Assembly: GCF_000247815.1 (NCBI RefSeq)
Contig: NC_021675.1
Coordinates: forward strand, 66,669,040 to 66,733,039
Origin: Ficedula albicollis
Taxonomy: Eukaryota > Chordata > Aves > Passeriformes > Muscicapidae
Direction of reading: 5' to 3'
Length of the DNA stretch: 64,000 bases
The notes under the pieces are model-generated. The model saw only the letters and a list, made by a program, of their open reading frames with translations, ran no database searches and was not told the DNA's origin. Positions 21,909 through 34,044 of this stretch are shown one piece after another. How positions within the stretch are numbered: the first letter of the stretch is position 1; every line of letters begins with the position of its first letter. The translations under genes and the position numbers were made by a program.

Positions 21909-24850
21909 CTGAAAAAGAAATTAAAAATTGTTAGCTTTTTATGAATTTTTAGAATTGTTGAATATCTCAAGTTGAAAGGCACACACAAGGATCATCATGG
22001 TATTTAGCTCCAAACTTTACTTAGGATCTGGTGTTGCAAATCAAAACAGCACTGATGCCCAGTCTATCTCTTATAAACTGACTTTTTAAAGCTTTGGATT
22101 TCTTCACGAATACCCCAAAGCAGGTAGGGATAAACTGGCATCCCTCAGCTGGAATCAGTTTGCCTCACCTTTCTTCTCTAAGAGAGCCAAGCCCTGGCAC
22201 ATCCCTGTTGCTCTGGGTGGGTGAGGCAATGCCCTCATTACCTGAAACTTTGATCAGCTGAAATGATCAAACTGATCTATTTGCCTGAACTGGGGTCTGA
22301 AAAAGTGCTTTCTGGATCATAGTCTAATGAACTGAAACTGCCTTCAGTTCCTGGCTGCAGAGCCCTGTGTGCAAGCACCTGCTTTGCCCCAGCTCCTCCC
22401 AGTGCCTCTGTAGCTTCCTAGGGCCAGGCAGCTCTGTTATTCCAGCCATTGCCCTTCCACACTTACGTAGGTGATGATGTCTCCGTTGACCTCTGTGACA
22501 GATTTCATCCCTTTCACCTGTGTGACCAGTTTGTTGTTACCCTCCATCTGCACAACAACCTGGTGGAAGACAGAAGCATTTGTGTTATTGCTGGAGACCA
22601 CCTTGACCCCTGCATTTTGTCCTTCCCCTGCTATAGCAGGAGGGGACTGCACAACCACCTGAGCTGCACATCTAAAAAGGTTACAGACAGCACCAGCACC
22701 CCCAGGGCAGCTGCCACCGATCAATTAAATTAATCAAATAAATAAGACAGTAAAGCCCATTTCTGTTTATCTGTCCTGTCCAGCTATAAGATGTGTTCAT
22801 TTGCCCTTGAGCTGCTGATGTACAGAGGCTAAAACTCTTCCAATAACTGTTTCCCCATGGTTTCTGCCAAAGGGAGTGCAGTGATGCTGGAAATCATGAC
22901 ACATCTGGGACAGCTCTCAGAGCCCCATTCACAGGGCATTTCTTTGGTGATCATCCCTCCTGCTTTCAGAAGTCCCTGCAATTCCATCTTCTCATGAGGC
23001 AGAGATGAGAGGCAGTATTCACCAGCGGTGTTGCCTTGACATTCTATGAACCACTGGAAGCTAATGCCCAGGAACGGGAGCTGACCCAAGTTCAAGGGTG
23101 GTAACTCCTCTCCTTGCCAAATCATCTCGCCCAGGGTAACCTGAAGCAGTGGGAAAGGCTAGCAGAGAAGCTAACAGCTCCTGGGACTTAAGAGGAGAGA
23201 TTTATTGGTTTATGATTCGTTATCTGATTTTCCTGCACCACGTTTGAATCACAAAATTAAAGCAGAGATGTGTTTTGTGTTGCACCATGACACAAAGTCA
23301 ATCCTTTTCCACCTCAAATCTTTCAGAATTCTTCCTGTCAAAAACTTTTACCAATGCATCTTTATCCCCCTTATCCAAATGGGATATTAAAGCACCAGCT
23401 GCTAGTGATTTCCAAAGCGACTATTAAAATAGATTCAGAAATGCAAGGCTTCTTCTGCAGGAGGTGCACTACATTAATTAATACCTGTGGTACGGTCAGT
23501 CCCTTTGCTCATATGCAGAGGGAATGGCTGGAAAGGAAATTTAATGTCCCTGAGCCCCCACAGCCCTGGCAGAGGAGGGGCTGCTCACTCACCTTTGCTT
23601 TCTCTCCATTCAGCAGCTCTATCTCACTCTCCTCACCAATGGTGAATTCGTTTTTCACCACTTTGGAGCCAGTAGTCACAGTAACCTTGAACTTTTTCCC
23701 ATCCTGCACAATTTCTGAGACGCTCTTGAGGTTCTTGCCCTTCTGGATCTCCTCCTCAGGGAGCCCTGCCCAAGAACAAGAGACATTGAGTGAACGGTGG
23801 AGCCATCTGTGGGCAGATTGCTGCCGCTGAACAAATCAATGTTGCAGGATTTGGGGACCAACAGTTGGGAAAATTTCTACTGCAGTGTGGAAAAACCTGA
23901 CAATGATGATACTTCCCAAAGAGCCATATGTCCCTGAGTCTGCTGGGGAGAACGATTATACTGTCATCCTCAATTTTTTGTGGGAACTAGACATGCCCCA
24001 TGTCTTGCTGACCTGACTGGCAGCACAGAGATCACCTCCCTAAGAATAAATCCTGTTTTCCTTCCTTCACTGACAGGCAAGGAAAAATGGATTAAATCAA
24101 GACAGAATAAAGGAATAAAGTGTTTTTTAAGTGAGAATCAGAGTTCCTCAGAACCAGTTTATAAAGTCTTCTCCCAAAGCCTGAAGGTGATCTGACAGGT
24201 AGAGCCCTTCTGGCACATACTGTGCAGAAATAGTGCAAAGCCCTTGGATCCCTGCAGGACCACATTCCCTGTCACAGACACAAGTGGAAATCTATCAGAC
24301 ACATTCATCATTTAGCATTTAAAAAACACCAACTATTTTTCTGGTGAAAGGTGGAATTGAGGCTTTGAGCATCACAGCACAGTGGCTGAGCAATGTCCTG
24401 CTTGCCTTCAAATTTCACAGCCTGATGGAGCAGATCTGCAGTGCCCCTAAGCCACCAAGGTCCTGCTGGCTTATCACATGTGTGCAGCACTCAGCCACAC
24501 TGGCCGGTGGCTGCAGAACCTGCCAGGACTGACTTCCTGTGAGCCATAAAACTTCACTCATCATCTCTTGACCCCCAGCCCCAGAGAGAGAGATGCTTTC
24601 TCTTCTGAGATCACATGTCCACACAAATACATTTTAAATCCCAATAATTACAAGGTGACAGACAAAAATAGGAAATCTCAGAGATGTCTCAATCTACATC
24701 ATCAGCACATCAGCACAGTTGGCTCCCAAAAATCAGTGGGATCTGAGGATACAAAGCAGCACATAGCACATGCAGGCACTTACCAAGGGCTCTCATAAAG
24801 GGCTCAAAGTTTTCCTGGGACTGGAGCTCGTATTTTCCAGCGAAGCTCAT
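21858..24850 (-). CDS. FABP1: FABP1, liver-type fatty acid binding protein, complete
   Basis: Four exons on the minus strand: 24784-24850, 23593-23765, 22467-22559 and 21858-21908 (stop TAG 21858-21860). Exon sizes of 67, 173, 93 and 51 bp and all phases are those expected of FABP1. The product is 127 residues, starting [19 protein letters not shown] and ending [11 protein letters not shown], as in mammalian L-FABP. FABP1 is a small cytosolic 10-stranded beta-barrel. It carries two long-chain fatty acids, acyl-CoAs or bile-acid-like ligands in hepatocytes and enterocytes and delivers ligands to PPAR-alpha. It is distinct from the basic liver FABP10 of birds, which differs strongly in sequence. 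The coding sequence is intact, and the promoter elements upstream fit a liver/gut gene. Confidence 0.97.
22467..22559 (-). CDS. FABP1: FABP1 exon 3
   Basis: A 93-bp exon of 31 codons, from [14 protein letters not shown] to VNGDIITY, with acceptor CCACCAG and donor GTAAGT. It matches the mammalian VVQLEGDNKLVT and VTELNGDIIT segments. Confidence 0.96.
23593..23765 (-). CDS. FABP1: FABP1 exon 2
   Basis: Acceptor GGCAG and donor GTGAGT on the minus strand. It encodes [20 protein letters not shown], then [20 protein letters not shown] and [17 protein letters not shown]. This is helix II and strands B-F of the barrel. Confidence 0.96.
24784..24850 (-). CDS. FABP1: FABP1 exon 1 with start codon
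   Basis: Start codon at 24850-24848, in the context TTTCCACCATGA. Donor GTAAGT follows 24784. It encodes [19 protein letters not shown] and RALG, the first beta strand and helix I. Confidence 0.96.
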
Positions 24851-24913
24851 GGTGGAAATGTTCTCTGTGCTCCTAACACAAGAGAAGGTGCCTTGCTGGT
24901 AAGCAGAGCTTGG

Positions 24914-24920
24914 TTTTATA
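24914..24920 (-). promoter_or_regulatory. FABP1 TATA box
   Basis: TATAAAA on the minus strand, 64 bp upstream of the ATG. With the usual spacing of about 30 bp, transcription would start near 24887 and leave a 5' UTR of about 37 bases, which resembles mammalian FABP1. Confidence 0.8.
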
Positions 24921-24941
24921 TCATCCTTCTGCCTTAAAAGT

Positions 24942-24954
24942 TGGCCAGAGGTAA
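24942..24954 (-). promoter_or_regulatory. DR1 / PPRE-like element upstream of FABP1
   Basis: Minus strand TTACCTCTGGCCA: two nuclear-receptor half sites spaced by one base. It lies at about -67 to -55 from the start site inferred from the TATA box. From memory, rodent Fabp1 has a PPAR response element of similar sequence at that position. The left half site has one change from the consensus, so strength is uncertain. Confidence 0.6.
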
Positions 24955-24979
24955 GATGATGTAATTGGTTTATGGGCAT

Positions 24980-24993
24980 GTTCAAACATTAAC
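24980..24993 (-). promoter_or_regulatory. HNF1-like element upstream of FABP1
   Basis: Minus strand GTTAATGTTTGAAC has one perfect HNF1 half site (GTTAAT) and a degenerate second half, about 93-106 bp upstream of the inferred start. HNF1-alpha activates mammalian FABP1 from a similar distance. An inverted CCAAT (24964-24968) lies between it and the DR1 element. Confidence 0.5.
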
Positions 24994-27900
24994 ATAAAAC
25001 TGGGCAATGGTCAGTGATAAATTGCTCTACATTTTACAGAACACAATTTACAACGTGGGGGCAGGGAAAACCCCATAAAATGCATTTTATGGAAGTCACA
25101 ATGTGGCATCCATAAACAAATTATTTTAAAAAAGTAATTGTGTAAAGAGGCTCATTATCAGAGGAACGAGCCGAATCATTTAATGGGTTTGCTGTCTGGA
25201 AGCACGTAACTGGAGGAGGGGAATGTGGTGACTGTGTGTCCCCTGGACCTGACACTGGGGGGTTTCTGCTCACTGGTGGGTCTTCAGCACTAGCAGAATA
25301 GTGGCTGCACACTGGCAGGGGCTGACTCACTCCTGGACCTGTGCTGGTGAGCTTTGGTGTAGCCCAGATGTAGCAGCAGCACAAACCATTGCTGTCCTCT
25401 AAGAAAAATCAATTCCTGGCCTTGCACTGGCCCACCTGAAGACTGCACTTTGAATCAGGCTCCACCTCTATGGTCCTGTGTGGATGGAGAGCTGCTGCCA
25501 TTAGTGATCTACCAAGCTGCTTTCATCTCCTGTTCCTGTAGGAGCCACAGTCACTCATGTACTGAAAAAGCATTCCAGCTCTTGGAGCTGCAATTCTCCC
25601 AAGTGCCACATCAGAAGAAGGGCCAGCAGCAGGCTCCAAGCTGAGCTTGATTCCTCCCTCCAAAGCAGGACTCAGAGCTGGGCTCCTCTTCCAGCCCTGT
25701 CCCAGATTGCTTCATGGCATCTGAACATCCATCCTCTGGGTCTGGACTCTCAGACTTGGCTTCTTGCCTCAATGAATTCCACCTCCCTCACAAAGTCAGC
25801 TTGTATCTTTGTCCTTGGCTGGGATGGGGGAAAATCCGTAGGGACATAATCCATGGAGGCACTATGGAGGGAGCCAGGCAGGTTCAGAGAGCATGCATGG
25901 ACAGGTGGATGGACTCTGCAATTTCTCCAAACAGCTTTTGGGGTGGTTTTTTTTCCATTTTATTCCCTCAGAAATGATGCCACATTAGGAACTGCATTCA
26001 TTTTTATGCCTGCCTCAGGTGAATAGCCCAGTGTCACGTGGGGCTGTGCTGACATGTCCCTTTTCAGTGTCCTCTTCATGGGGACAGCGGTGACTGACCT
26101 CTTCAGCTGTGTCCTGGCAGCAGCCTGAGCTGGTAGATCCCTGCCTCCTGTCAGCCAAGTTCTCTGGCCATGGGCCACCTGGAAGCACATGCGTGCCTCC
26201 CACATTTTCGTGCCATGGACCTCTGGATGTTCCTTCAGGCAATTCAGGTCCCCTCTCTTTGCATGATGGGAAGAGAGATTAGGCTTGAAAAAACTGCAGA
26301 GTTTCCAGGCCCACAGTGTCCATAGAGATGAAGCTCCTAAAGGCTGAATGTCACTCATCAAATGTTAAAAGGGGAATATAATTGTCCAGGACTCTCTTGG
26401 TAACAGGGCAGAAATTTTTCCATTCACAGAAATAGAAAGCTCATGAGAGAATTCACCCCATTTGGAACCAAGTTGTTTTCTGTAGATATCCTCTCCTCCT
26501 CTGCTTACTGTGAATAGCTATAACATATCTGTTCTCCTGATTTGCTGCTGTTGAAGTGGGGACTATGGATCACTGCTAGAAAACATGGAAATGTGAGCAA
26601 CTGATTTTTGATCAATGAACAAAAATAAAACCTCTTCGTGTTCTGTTGGGCTCAACATTTTTATTTTCTTTAGCAAAGAAATGCAGTTTGTATTAGAGAA
26701 AGGAGAAACACTTATTGAATGAAATTTGGCCAAGGTAATTATTATCAAGCCAGGTCTGCTGAGCAAATGGCAGGTGAGATAAACTTAATCTCAATAGCAA
26801 AGTTCAGACTAGCTGTACATCTCCCCAACAGAATATGGTATCTTTTAAAATATGATATCATTTTAACTTTCCAGGGCCAAGAAAATGCACCTGATTTGCC
26901 ATGACAATTAACAATTTGATTAAAGTAAATCCATACCCTAAAACCTGAATCTGGTTTGTATAAAGAGAAAAGGCATGGATCAGTTTCAAAAATTGTTGAG
27001 GAAGCTCCATCTTGAAGGAAGCCCGCAGGTACTTCTGTCTTTAAGTTGCTTTGAAAATAAAGCAGAGGGTCTTAGAATTTTGTCAGAAAAAAAGACTGAA
27101 GTATGTTATTCCTGCTTTTTGGTCCTGAATTGGAGATAGGGGCATGCAGAACTTCTCAGGCAAGAATATCACCAGTGGATCAGCCTTGGTTTGGGCAAAA
27201 TTTTTAACCACAGCTCCTCTGTCTCCCTGGGCACTCATCCTGGGTCTCCAAGACCCACATCTTGAAGAAGAGGTGCTCAGCCCAAACCTCCCAAATTGCA
27301 ATTTGTGGCTGGTGCCTCACGTTATAACACCTCCCATAACCAAGAAGCTTGGCTCTGTCACTTCTGTAGCTGAAGTGGAGCACTTGCATCCTTTTATGAC
27401 ATCCCCTCAACCCTTCCATGGGATTCCCGAGCAAACTCTCACTTTCAATCAATATCTGGGAAGCACCCTCCTACCTGTACTCCTTCTTGTTGAATTGGAC
27501 ACTATATCCAGATTTTGAGGTTTAAGGCTTCTACAGAAGAAAAAAATATCTCTGCTTCCTCCAGTTCAAACTGAAACTCTTAGTTGAGTTCTGAACTACA
27601 AAAATAACTTTACAGCCAAAGCAGTGTATGGGGAGAGGCACTTTCCTGTAGCCCAGGGGTGGGTCCCTGGCAGCCTTGTGGAGGTCTGGGGATGTCTTCA
27701 TGCATCTCTCCTCTATCACCTCGCTTGCTTCTCTATCCCACCAGTCACTCCCCAGACTTCAGTGAGCCCAGCACCTCAGTGCTTTGGGAAGCTGGGGCTG
27801 GGCTCTACACCAGGATTTTCTTGGCCCAAATATGGAAGGCTATAAGCCAGGACCTTTGATGATTCAGTTCTGAATTTTTCTAGTGCAATTCCAGTTGAAC

Positions 27901-28354
27901 ACCCCAAAACCCCTAGACACTTTTTAAAAAAGCTTGGTCACAAGCTTGCCAGTCATAGATCCCCAGGTGGGCTCCCCTCTGTCTCAACCTATAGTATTGT
28001 TGGGTAATTCTATTTCTGCTGCCCTTGAACCTGGGAACTTGGTCTGCTGCCAGGTTTTCACATCTCTGGTATGATTATTTTGAACCTTGAGGAACAAAGA
28101 TTTCCTCATCAGGCCACGTAACTGCATTGCTTCGAAAGGTTGGATGGGATGGAGAAGATGCTACTGCTGCTGTGAGCTCTCCATCCCTCTTGCTTTTCTT
28201 TGTGCTGTGTTACCAAGACAGCACTGAGATTAAATACAGCACCTCTCCCAGATTTTTCTCTTTTTAAAATGGCCTTGGCAGTCTACTGAGATTCCTGCCT
28301 CCAAGCTGTAACTTCCAAGCTGCAGACATGCAAGCGCCACTTCCTATAGGTTTA

Positions 28355-28590
28355 GATTAGATACGTCATTATCAGAGCTCTGATAAGAATGCCAAAAGCA
28401 GTAGCTTGTGCAGAGAGCTGCTGCTTGATAAAGCTTTCCATCGATGCTGATATTCAGAGAAGGGCAGCCCTCAGCCCTTGTCATCTTTTTGCAAAGGTAC
28501 CAAAGGAAGCAAAGGGCTGGTATTGCTTCTTCAAGGTCGAGGCAGCTCTATCACTAATAGCACAAGAGCCTTAGCTCTGCTTATCAGTGA
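28355..28590. promoter_or_regulatory. GATA-motif cluster with a perfect palindrome, candidate FABP1 enhancer
   Basis: The 18-bp palindrome TTATCAGAGCTCTGATAA at 28369-28386 holds two inverted GATA sites. Further GATA cores occur at about 28357, 28426-28431, 28448-28453 and 28581-28586. The cluster is about 3.5 kb upstream of the inferred FABP1 start. GATA4 activates FABP1 in gut and liver, so a distal enhancer is a reasonable inference. Function is not shown by sequence alone. Confidence 0.4.
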
Positions 28591-31049
28591 TCACCTGGGG
28601 ACCAGAACTTACAGAAGAGTTGGACTTTGCTGCTGGGACCTTGCTTTAGAGTAGGAATAAAGCTGCTGGCTCAGCCACCCACTTCTCATTCTGTTGCCTC
28701 CAACATCTGTGGTGTAGCACTGTGGCCTCTCTCCAGGCATGGGGACCCTCTGTTTATGCACTCAAGAGGATACATATTGTCCTTGCAGCTTGGCCTTTGA
28801 TGGGATGAGGCTGTCGTCCATCCCACAGCCCAGCTCGTGGAGTCAGGGTAAAGGGCTGAAAATGGTGCTCATTGCTTATGGAACTAGTTTGTGCCAGGGC
28901 AAGGAAAGAAAATGTTGGGAAAGAAATGGAGCCATTAGCAGTCAACGTTCTTGAGTGAGGAATGTCTGGAAGAAGCCCCTAAAGCAGAGGCAGTGAAGAT
29001 TTAACCAGTGATGCATCCGACCCCACCACACACTGACTGCAGTGCAAATGTCTCCCTCTGATCTAGGCACATGAAGAGCCTCTGAGACACAGTGGGATAA
29101 GGAAATCTTCTTCTGAGCAAGTGCAGGAGAATGGTGTGTTGGCGTGGAAAGGGCAGCAGCCTCCAAGAGCCCACAGGTGGTCAGATGAACTCCAGTCCTG
29201 GAGGGACGTCTGGCTGTCACTGTGGGCCAGTACTCACTCCCCTTCTTCCTGATTTATCAAGCACAGCGGCTCAGTCAGCACTTCTCACAGAGGGTTGCAG
29301 GTGATTAATCAAGGAGAGCATCTCAGGGCCAGACAAGCATGGGGAGGGAGCCTGTTCCTATCTCTCCTTGAGGCAAATAACCACAATCTTTATATAAAAT
29401 GAAGGAAAGTCCGAGCAATAATCCCCAAGACTTTCGCTAGGAGACAGTGCTCTTTGGCTGGGGAAAGCAATGAGCCAAGAGTGATGCACCAGCCAGAGGG
29501 TCAGTGCTGAGGCAGCACATACCTGCAAGGGAGGCAGAGAACTGCATGGAGTCTGACAACAACTGAGTTTTCACCAGGTTCAGGGCCACAGAGGTGCTCC
29601 ATGGGGAACAGCTATGGTGCCAGCAAGACCAGAGCTGTGGACAAAGCCCAGTATTGCCACTGTCAATGTCCCACTTGATCCTGTCATGTTTTTACAGTCA
29701 AAGTGCTTCCCTGAGCACAGGTATCCCCATTCTGCATATTATGGAGCCCAGCTTTCCCAAAATCACCTGGAGAAACTGATAAAGCATCTTCCTTTTCCAG
29801 TCCCTAATTGGGGGTCATAGAGCCCATATACTATGGGATTGCAGATAAAAAATGTGACTATAGGGTATAATGTAAACTTCAGCATAGAAGAACCAGATTG
29901 CACAACCTTCTCCAGGTAACAGCTTCTCCAATATCCCACCAGGCATGCCAGGACTGCACAACTCCTTGAGCTGTCTTTCTGCTCTGCCTTTATGAGTGGG
30001 TCCTGCACTCTGGCTTACAAGAACCAAACCACAACACAGATGTCCTTGATTTGGTTGTGAAACACCTTGCTCTGAGGAAAGAGCTTTGCACCCAGCTGTG
30101 GGGAAAGGGCTGACGTGCTGGCAGCTCCTTGCCCTGCAAAATCACCAGAGGTGGAAGTCTGTATGTGCACATTTGCAGGCGAGAGGAGGTGATCCATGTG
30201 GAAGTTCTGCCTCACATCAGCTGAGATACTGGCAATTTAGATCAGGTTTAGAAAGGGGGACAAAGAGCCACCCTTGCTGTAACAAAGCACAAAGATGCAG
30301 CTATGTACAGTTTAATTTATTTACAGTCATATATTTCTGTCTTATATCTCCTTGATATGAGGTTCAAATAAATAATTCTGGCTGCATATTTGCCTGCGCA
30401 GTTGCAGGCATTCTGCAAAATTCCTTAGCCCCATTCCTGGTGCAGATTCTCAGCCTGACTATGGTGCGGGTCTGCCTCTGAGAAGGCAGAACTGAAATAC
30501 CTTGATTTCTGGTCAGAATCTTGCAGTTTTTACCTAGAATCTCATAACTTCAACAGCACCCAGTGATAAGCTCCTCTAATTTTTCTCAGCCAATGTAACA
30601 CACTTCCCACTGGAAGATACTCTGTACAGGGTAGTAAATGGCATTGCAAAATCCCAAATATCCTGGTCACTGCCTTTCTGGAGCTGCCTGGTATTGTCTG
30701 GGTCACTTGTATGTCTGAAAGATTTTGTTTGTGTGCAGTTTTCAGATCCCAGACAGCTTGTGGGCAGAGACAGGACTGTGAGATATGGGGACATTTTTGT
30801 GTTGCTCAGGGTTACATGATGGTTTTTATTAAACTTGGTGCTTTTTGGACCTGGATGAGAGCTGGGGTCCTTTCTGTGTGCCCTTTTCTGACTGTCTCAC
30901 TAGGGACAGGAGAGATCTTGCTGAAAAGAAGGTAATAAAATCCCAGGATGGGATTCTTTGGGGAGAAGATGGGTGAACATGAAGAGCCTCCTCCCCACCC
31001 CATGAGCTCTTGCATCCGCTTTGTATCCAACCCTCCTGCTGCAGGACAC

Positions 31050-31430
31050 CGCCAGTGCTTCCTTTTCCTCAGCTCCAAAACTTCAGAGAGGTGGTCCCCG
31101 GCTTCTGTTGGGATAGAGTCCGTAAGCCCAAGGGTGGAGGGACCTGTAGGAAGGCGGGAAAGGCTGGATGGGATCAGGGAAAGGGATGTGCAGCTCTCCA
31201 GGATGCAGGACACAAGGCACTGCCGCCATCTAGTGACCTGGGGTTCGCCGGTGGCTCCGGCAGAGCCAGTGGCCCACGGCGCTCCTGGGGATGCTCTGCG
31301 GGGCAAATGGGCCAGGGACCCCGACCCAACGTGCCGCTTGTGCTTGGGACACGTAGAGGGGCCCGCTTTGCTGGAGAGGAAACTGAGAGATTTGCTGTGC
31401 TTGCCTTTAAGCGATGCAGCGCTTGGGGTT
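31050..31430. promoter_or_regulatory. CpG-rich segment between FABP1 and THNSL2
   Basis: CpG dinucleotides are clearly denser than in the surrounding intergenic DNA. The segment contains the CTCF-like motif at 31223-31236. No open reading frame of recognisable origin lies here. Confidence 0.4.
31223..31236 (-). promoter_or_regulatory. CTCF-like motif, reverse orientation
   Basis: CCGCCATCTAGTGA on the plus strand matches the reverse CTCF core SYGCCMYCTRSTGG at 13 of 14 positions. Confidence 0.55.
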
Positions 31431-31848
31431 GAGATGTGATATTTTAGTGGGATTTGTGCAAGAAAAAAATTGAATTTTTGCTGTCATACATGTCTTTCTG
31501 CTTCCTCAGTCCTCATCACGCTTTGGGATGCCTTTGAAAGGTGGAGAGGCTGAGGAAATTCCCCTGGAGGGATGAAAAATGATGCATTTAAAAAAAAAAA
31601 AAGTGTTTGCAAATACGGCGGGTGATTGGAGTTCAGAGACCACGAACTACCATGAACTGCTCAGGAATGGGCAAGGTCCAAAGTAGAATTGTAAGTCCCA
31701 GCAGGAATATGGAGGCAGTGAGTAACACCAGGTTAATTAGAGGCTATTACATTTTCCAGCTCTTCATCTGTTGCTGCAGTGGATGAGTCCTGACAGGCAG
31801 CAGGCACACTCCTCCCCTCCTTTACTTAAAAATTCAAAATAATGTTAA

Positions 31849-31978
31849 AGAATCGTAGAATGAATAATGGAATCATAGAATGGTTTGGGTTGGAAGGGAC
31901 CTTAAAGATCATCTGGTTCCAACTCCCCTGCAATGGGCAGGGATACCTTCCACTAGACCAGGCTGCTCAGAGCTCCAC
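31849..31978 (-). mobile_element. CR1 LINE 3' end
   Basis: AATCATAGAATGGTTTGGGT, GGAAGGGACCTTAAAGATCA, then CAATGGGCAGGGATACCTTC and a terminal GGCTGCTCAGAGC. This is the typical avian CR1 3' end in reverse orientation with its CATAGAAT-like terminal repeats at left. Confidence 0.93.
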
Positions 31979-33894
31979 CCAAAATGAAATGCCACCCTAA
32001 TTTTAGTGCATGGAACTCATAGGGCTGAGCCCAGGAAAATCTCTCCAAGTAAATGGCATTGCCATCCTGGTCTGTATCCAGGCTGTGTTCTGTGCTCACC
32101 TGTGACTGCCACATCAGCACTCTCTGCACCTCAACATTAACCACTGACCTTGTTAATGAGAGTTATCACTGCTGATAGACCCAGGGCAGAGCTGTGGCAA
32201 CAGCTCTTTGCAGATGCAGAGCAGCAGGTATCCTGGTGTAATCCTTGGGGTTTTTTTTGCAGGGCTCCTGCATCCCAGAGGGGTGTGATGCTAAGGAATC
32301 ATCAATCTCATTGTAAGGTCTTCACTTGGAAAAAAAAATGGATGCATTAATGAAGACATTTCACTCAGTTAAATACACATAAAAAGAATTAGAGATATGG
32401 TAAGTGAATGCCCAGAGGCATAAGGTCCCATGCTGGTGGCAATAGGTGAGGTCTCATTGAAGGTTGCTGGGTGACTCTTGCAAAGATGTACATCGGTGAT
32501 ATTAAATACTTGCATTGGTAATAAAAAATATCAACTTGTGTAGTTCTTCCTATGGATTTGATCCTGTTCTTGTTCTAGCCTGAATTTGAGATGAGCTTTA
32601 AGTGTGCTCTGCCTCTGCATGGGCAAGGAAGGAAAATCCTGAAATCACCTTGGCACACTATCATGGGAAAGGGAAGAATAGAGGAGGCAAATCACATATC
32701 CTGCAGCTTTTGCTACTTCCTTTATTTCTAATATTTCACAGTTTTGTCCAGAGATACTACTTGAAAAAAACTTGAGGTTTTTTTTGTGTCAGCTACCACT
32801 GGAGCATGTTGAGGAGCTGAGACTCTGTTTTGGAGATATCAGCCACTCCACTCAGCATCCAAGTAAACCTGGGAGCTTCCAGTGGCTCCAGGGAAGATGA
32901 TGGGGAGGTTTCACCATCGATTTAAGCCTGACCAATCCCTGAAGAACAAGGTCCAGCCTTGCTGTTTTATATAGAACTGTCTGAAAAGACCTGGATCCAC
33001 ATCTGGAATGGGGACAGATCTCCATTACAGGGTGTGCACCCCACTGCATGCCAGTGTGCCAAGAGGATCTGGTGACTACAGGTATAGGGAGGACTGTGGG
33101 GCCACTCAAGCTTCATCTTTCCAATGTCATGAGGAATACTGAGCACAGAGATGGTGGGGAGAAGAAGGCTGGTTGAATGATATGATTAATATAATTATAG
33201 ATAAGTAGCTTCCTTCCTAGCTGATTTCCTAGAGGTAGGCTCTGCTCTGGCCCACAGTTTGAGCTCAGATATATTATTAAAATGCTTCTGTTTGCTTCCC
33301 TCTCTGCTACAGCTGCCCTGTTCAACCTTGAGCAATACCATCACAGGCAGCTCTGTCCAGCTGAAATTTACCTACTGCCTCTACCTGAAGACCCTGCAGA
33401 AAGAGTCCTGTAGGATGCTGGGTGTAGAAAAGTCATTTTCCACACCAGAATCCAGGCCAGTGACTAGACCACTCTCTACCAGAGATTTTTCTCATTGCTC
33501 CAGTTAAAACCATAAGAATAAAGAGAGAGAAGCAATGTATTTAGGGTCAGACTCCAGTGCTTTGGAAGGTGGTATGTCTCTTCCAGCAGATGTGGGCTCT
33601 GTGGCTCACACAGTGAGTGTGAGTGTTATCAGCCACTCTTTGTACCTCTGCTCCAGCCTGCCTGTGCTGAAGTCCTTTTGCTTTCTCTAGCACTGAGCTG
33701 CGTCCTAGGTTTGTGCAGCCACCAGTCCTGTGCTGACCTTGCCCTTCAAAAAACACTGTTTATATTAAAATAAAAAGCAGCAAAGGGATGCACAGCCCTT
33801 CCCTGTGAAGAACTGGATTGTTTTGCACAACCCCTCCCATGTCTCCTCTCTCTCCCGTGCCTCAGTTTCCCATTGATGTGACAGGACTGTTGGC
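31979..33894. other. Intergenic DNA without recognised element
   Basis: Unique-looking sequence with short A and T runs. No gene, repeat family or RNA gene recognised. Confidence 0.5.
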
Positions 33895-34044
33895 AGGCTG
33901 AGCAGAGCTGGGTTCCAGACTGATTGTGCTTGCAAGAGACTTCTAAGGTTTCCTGACACAAACCCTTCCAGGCTGAGCAGAGCTGGGTTCCAGACTGATT
34001 GTGCTTGCAAGAGACTTCTAGGGTTTCCTGACCCAAACCCTTTT
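33895..34044 (+). repeat. Tandem duplication, 75-bp unit x2
   Basis: Copies start at 33895 and 33970 (AGGCTGAGCAGAGCTGGGTT) with two or three mismatches. Confidence 0.92.

Larger units (their letters stand above)
21909..24783 (-). other. FABP1 introns 1-3
   Basis: Introns 23766-24783, 22560-23592 and 21909-22466 on the minus strand. No repeats or other elements recognised. Confidence 0.5.
25001..31840. other. FABP1 upstream intergenic DNA
   Basis: No coding sequence recognised. Besides the GATA cluster and the CTCF-like site, the segment around 29240-29470 contains GATTAATC, TTATCAAG and an AT-rich block and could be regulatory. From 30990 to 31440 the DNA becomes GC- and CpG-rich. Confidence 0.45.

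Noticed and set aside
23801..23830. CTCF-like GCCATCTGTGGGCAG in FABP1 intron 1
   Set aside because: Several core positions fail when aligned to the full motif.
21858..24850. Possibility that the FABP gene is the avian basic liver FABP (FABP10)
   Set aside because: The sequence and C-terminus (KRVSKRI) follow FABP1, and FABP10 differs strongly.
30812..31439. Overlapping 140-164-residue open frames on both strands
   Set aside because: GC-rich, mutually overlapping in several frames, no recognisable family; better explained by CpG-rich composition.
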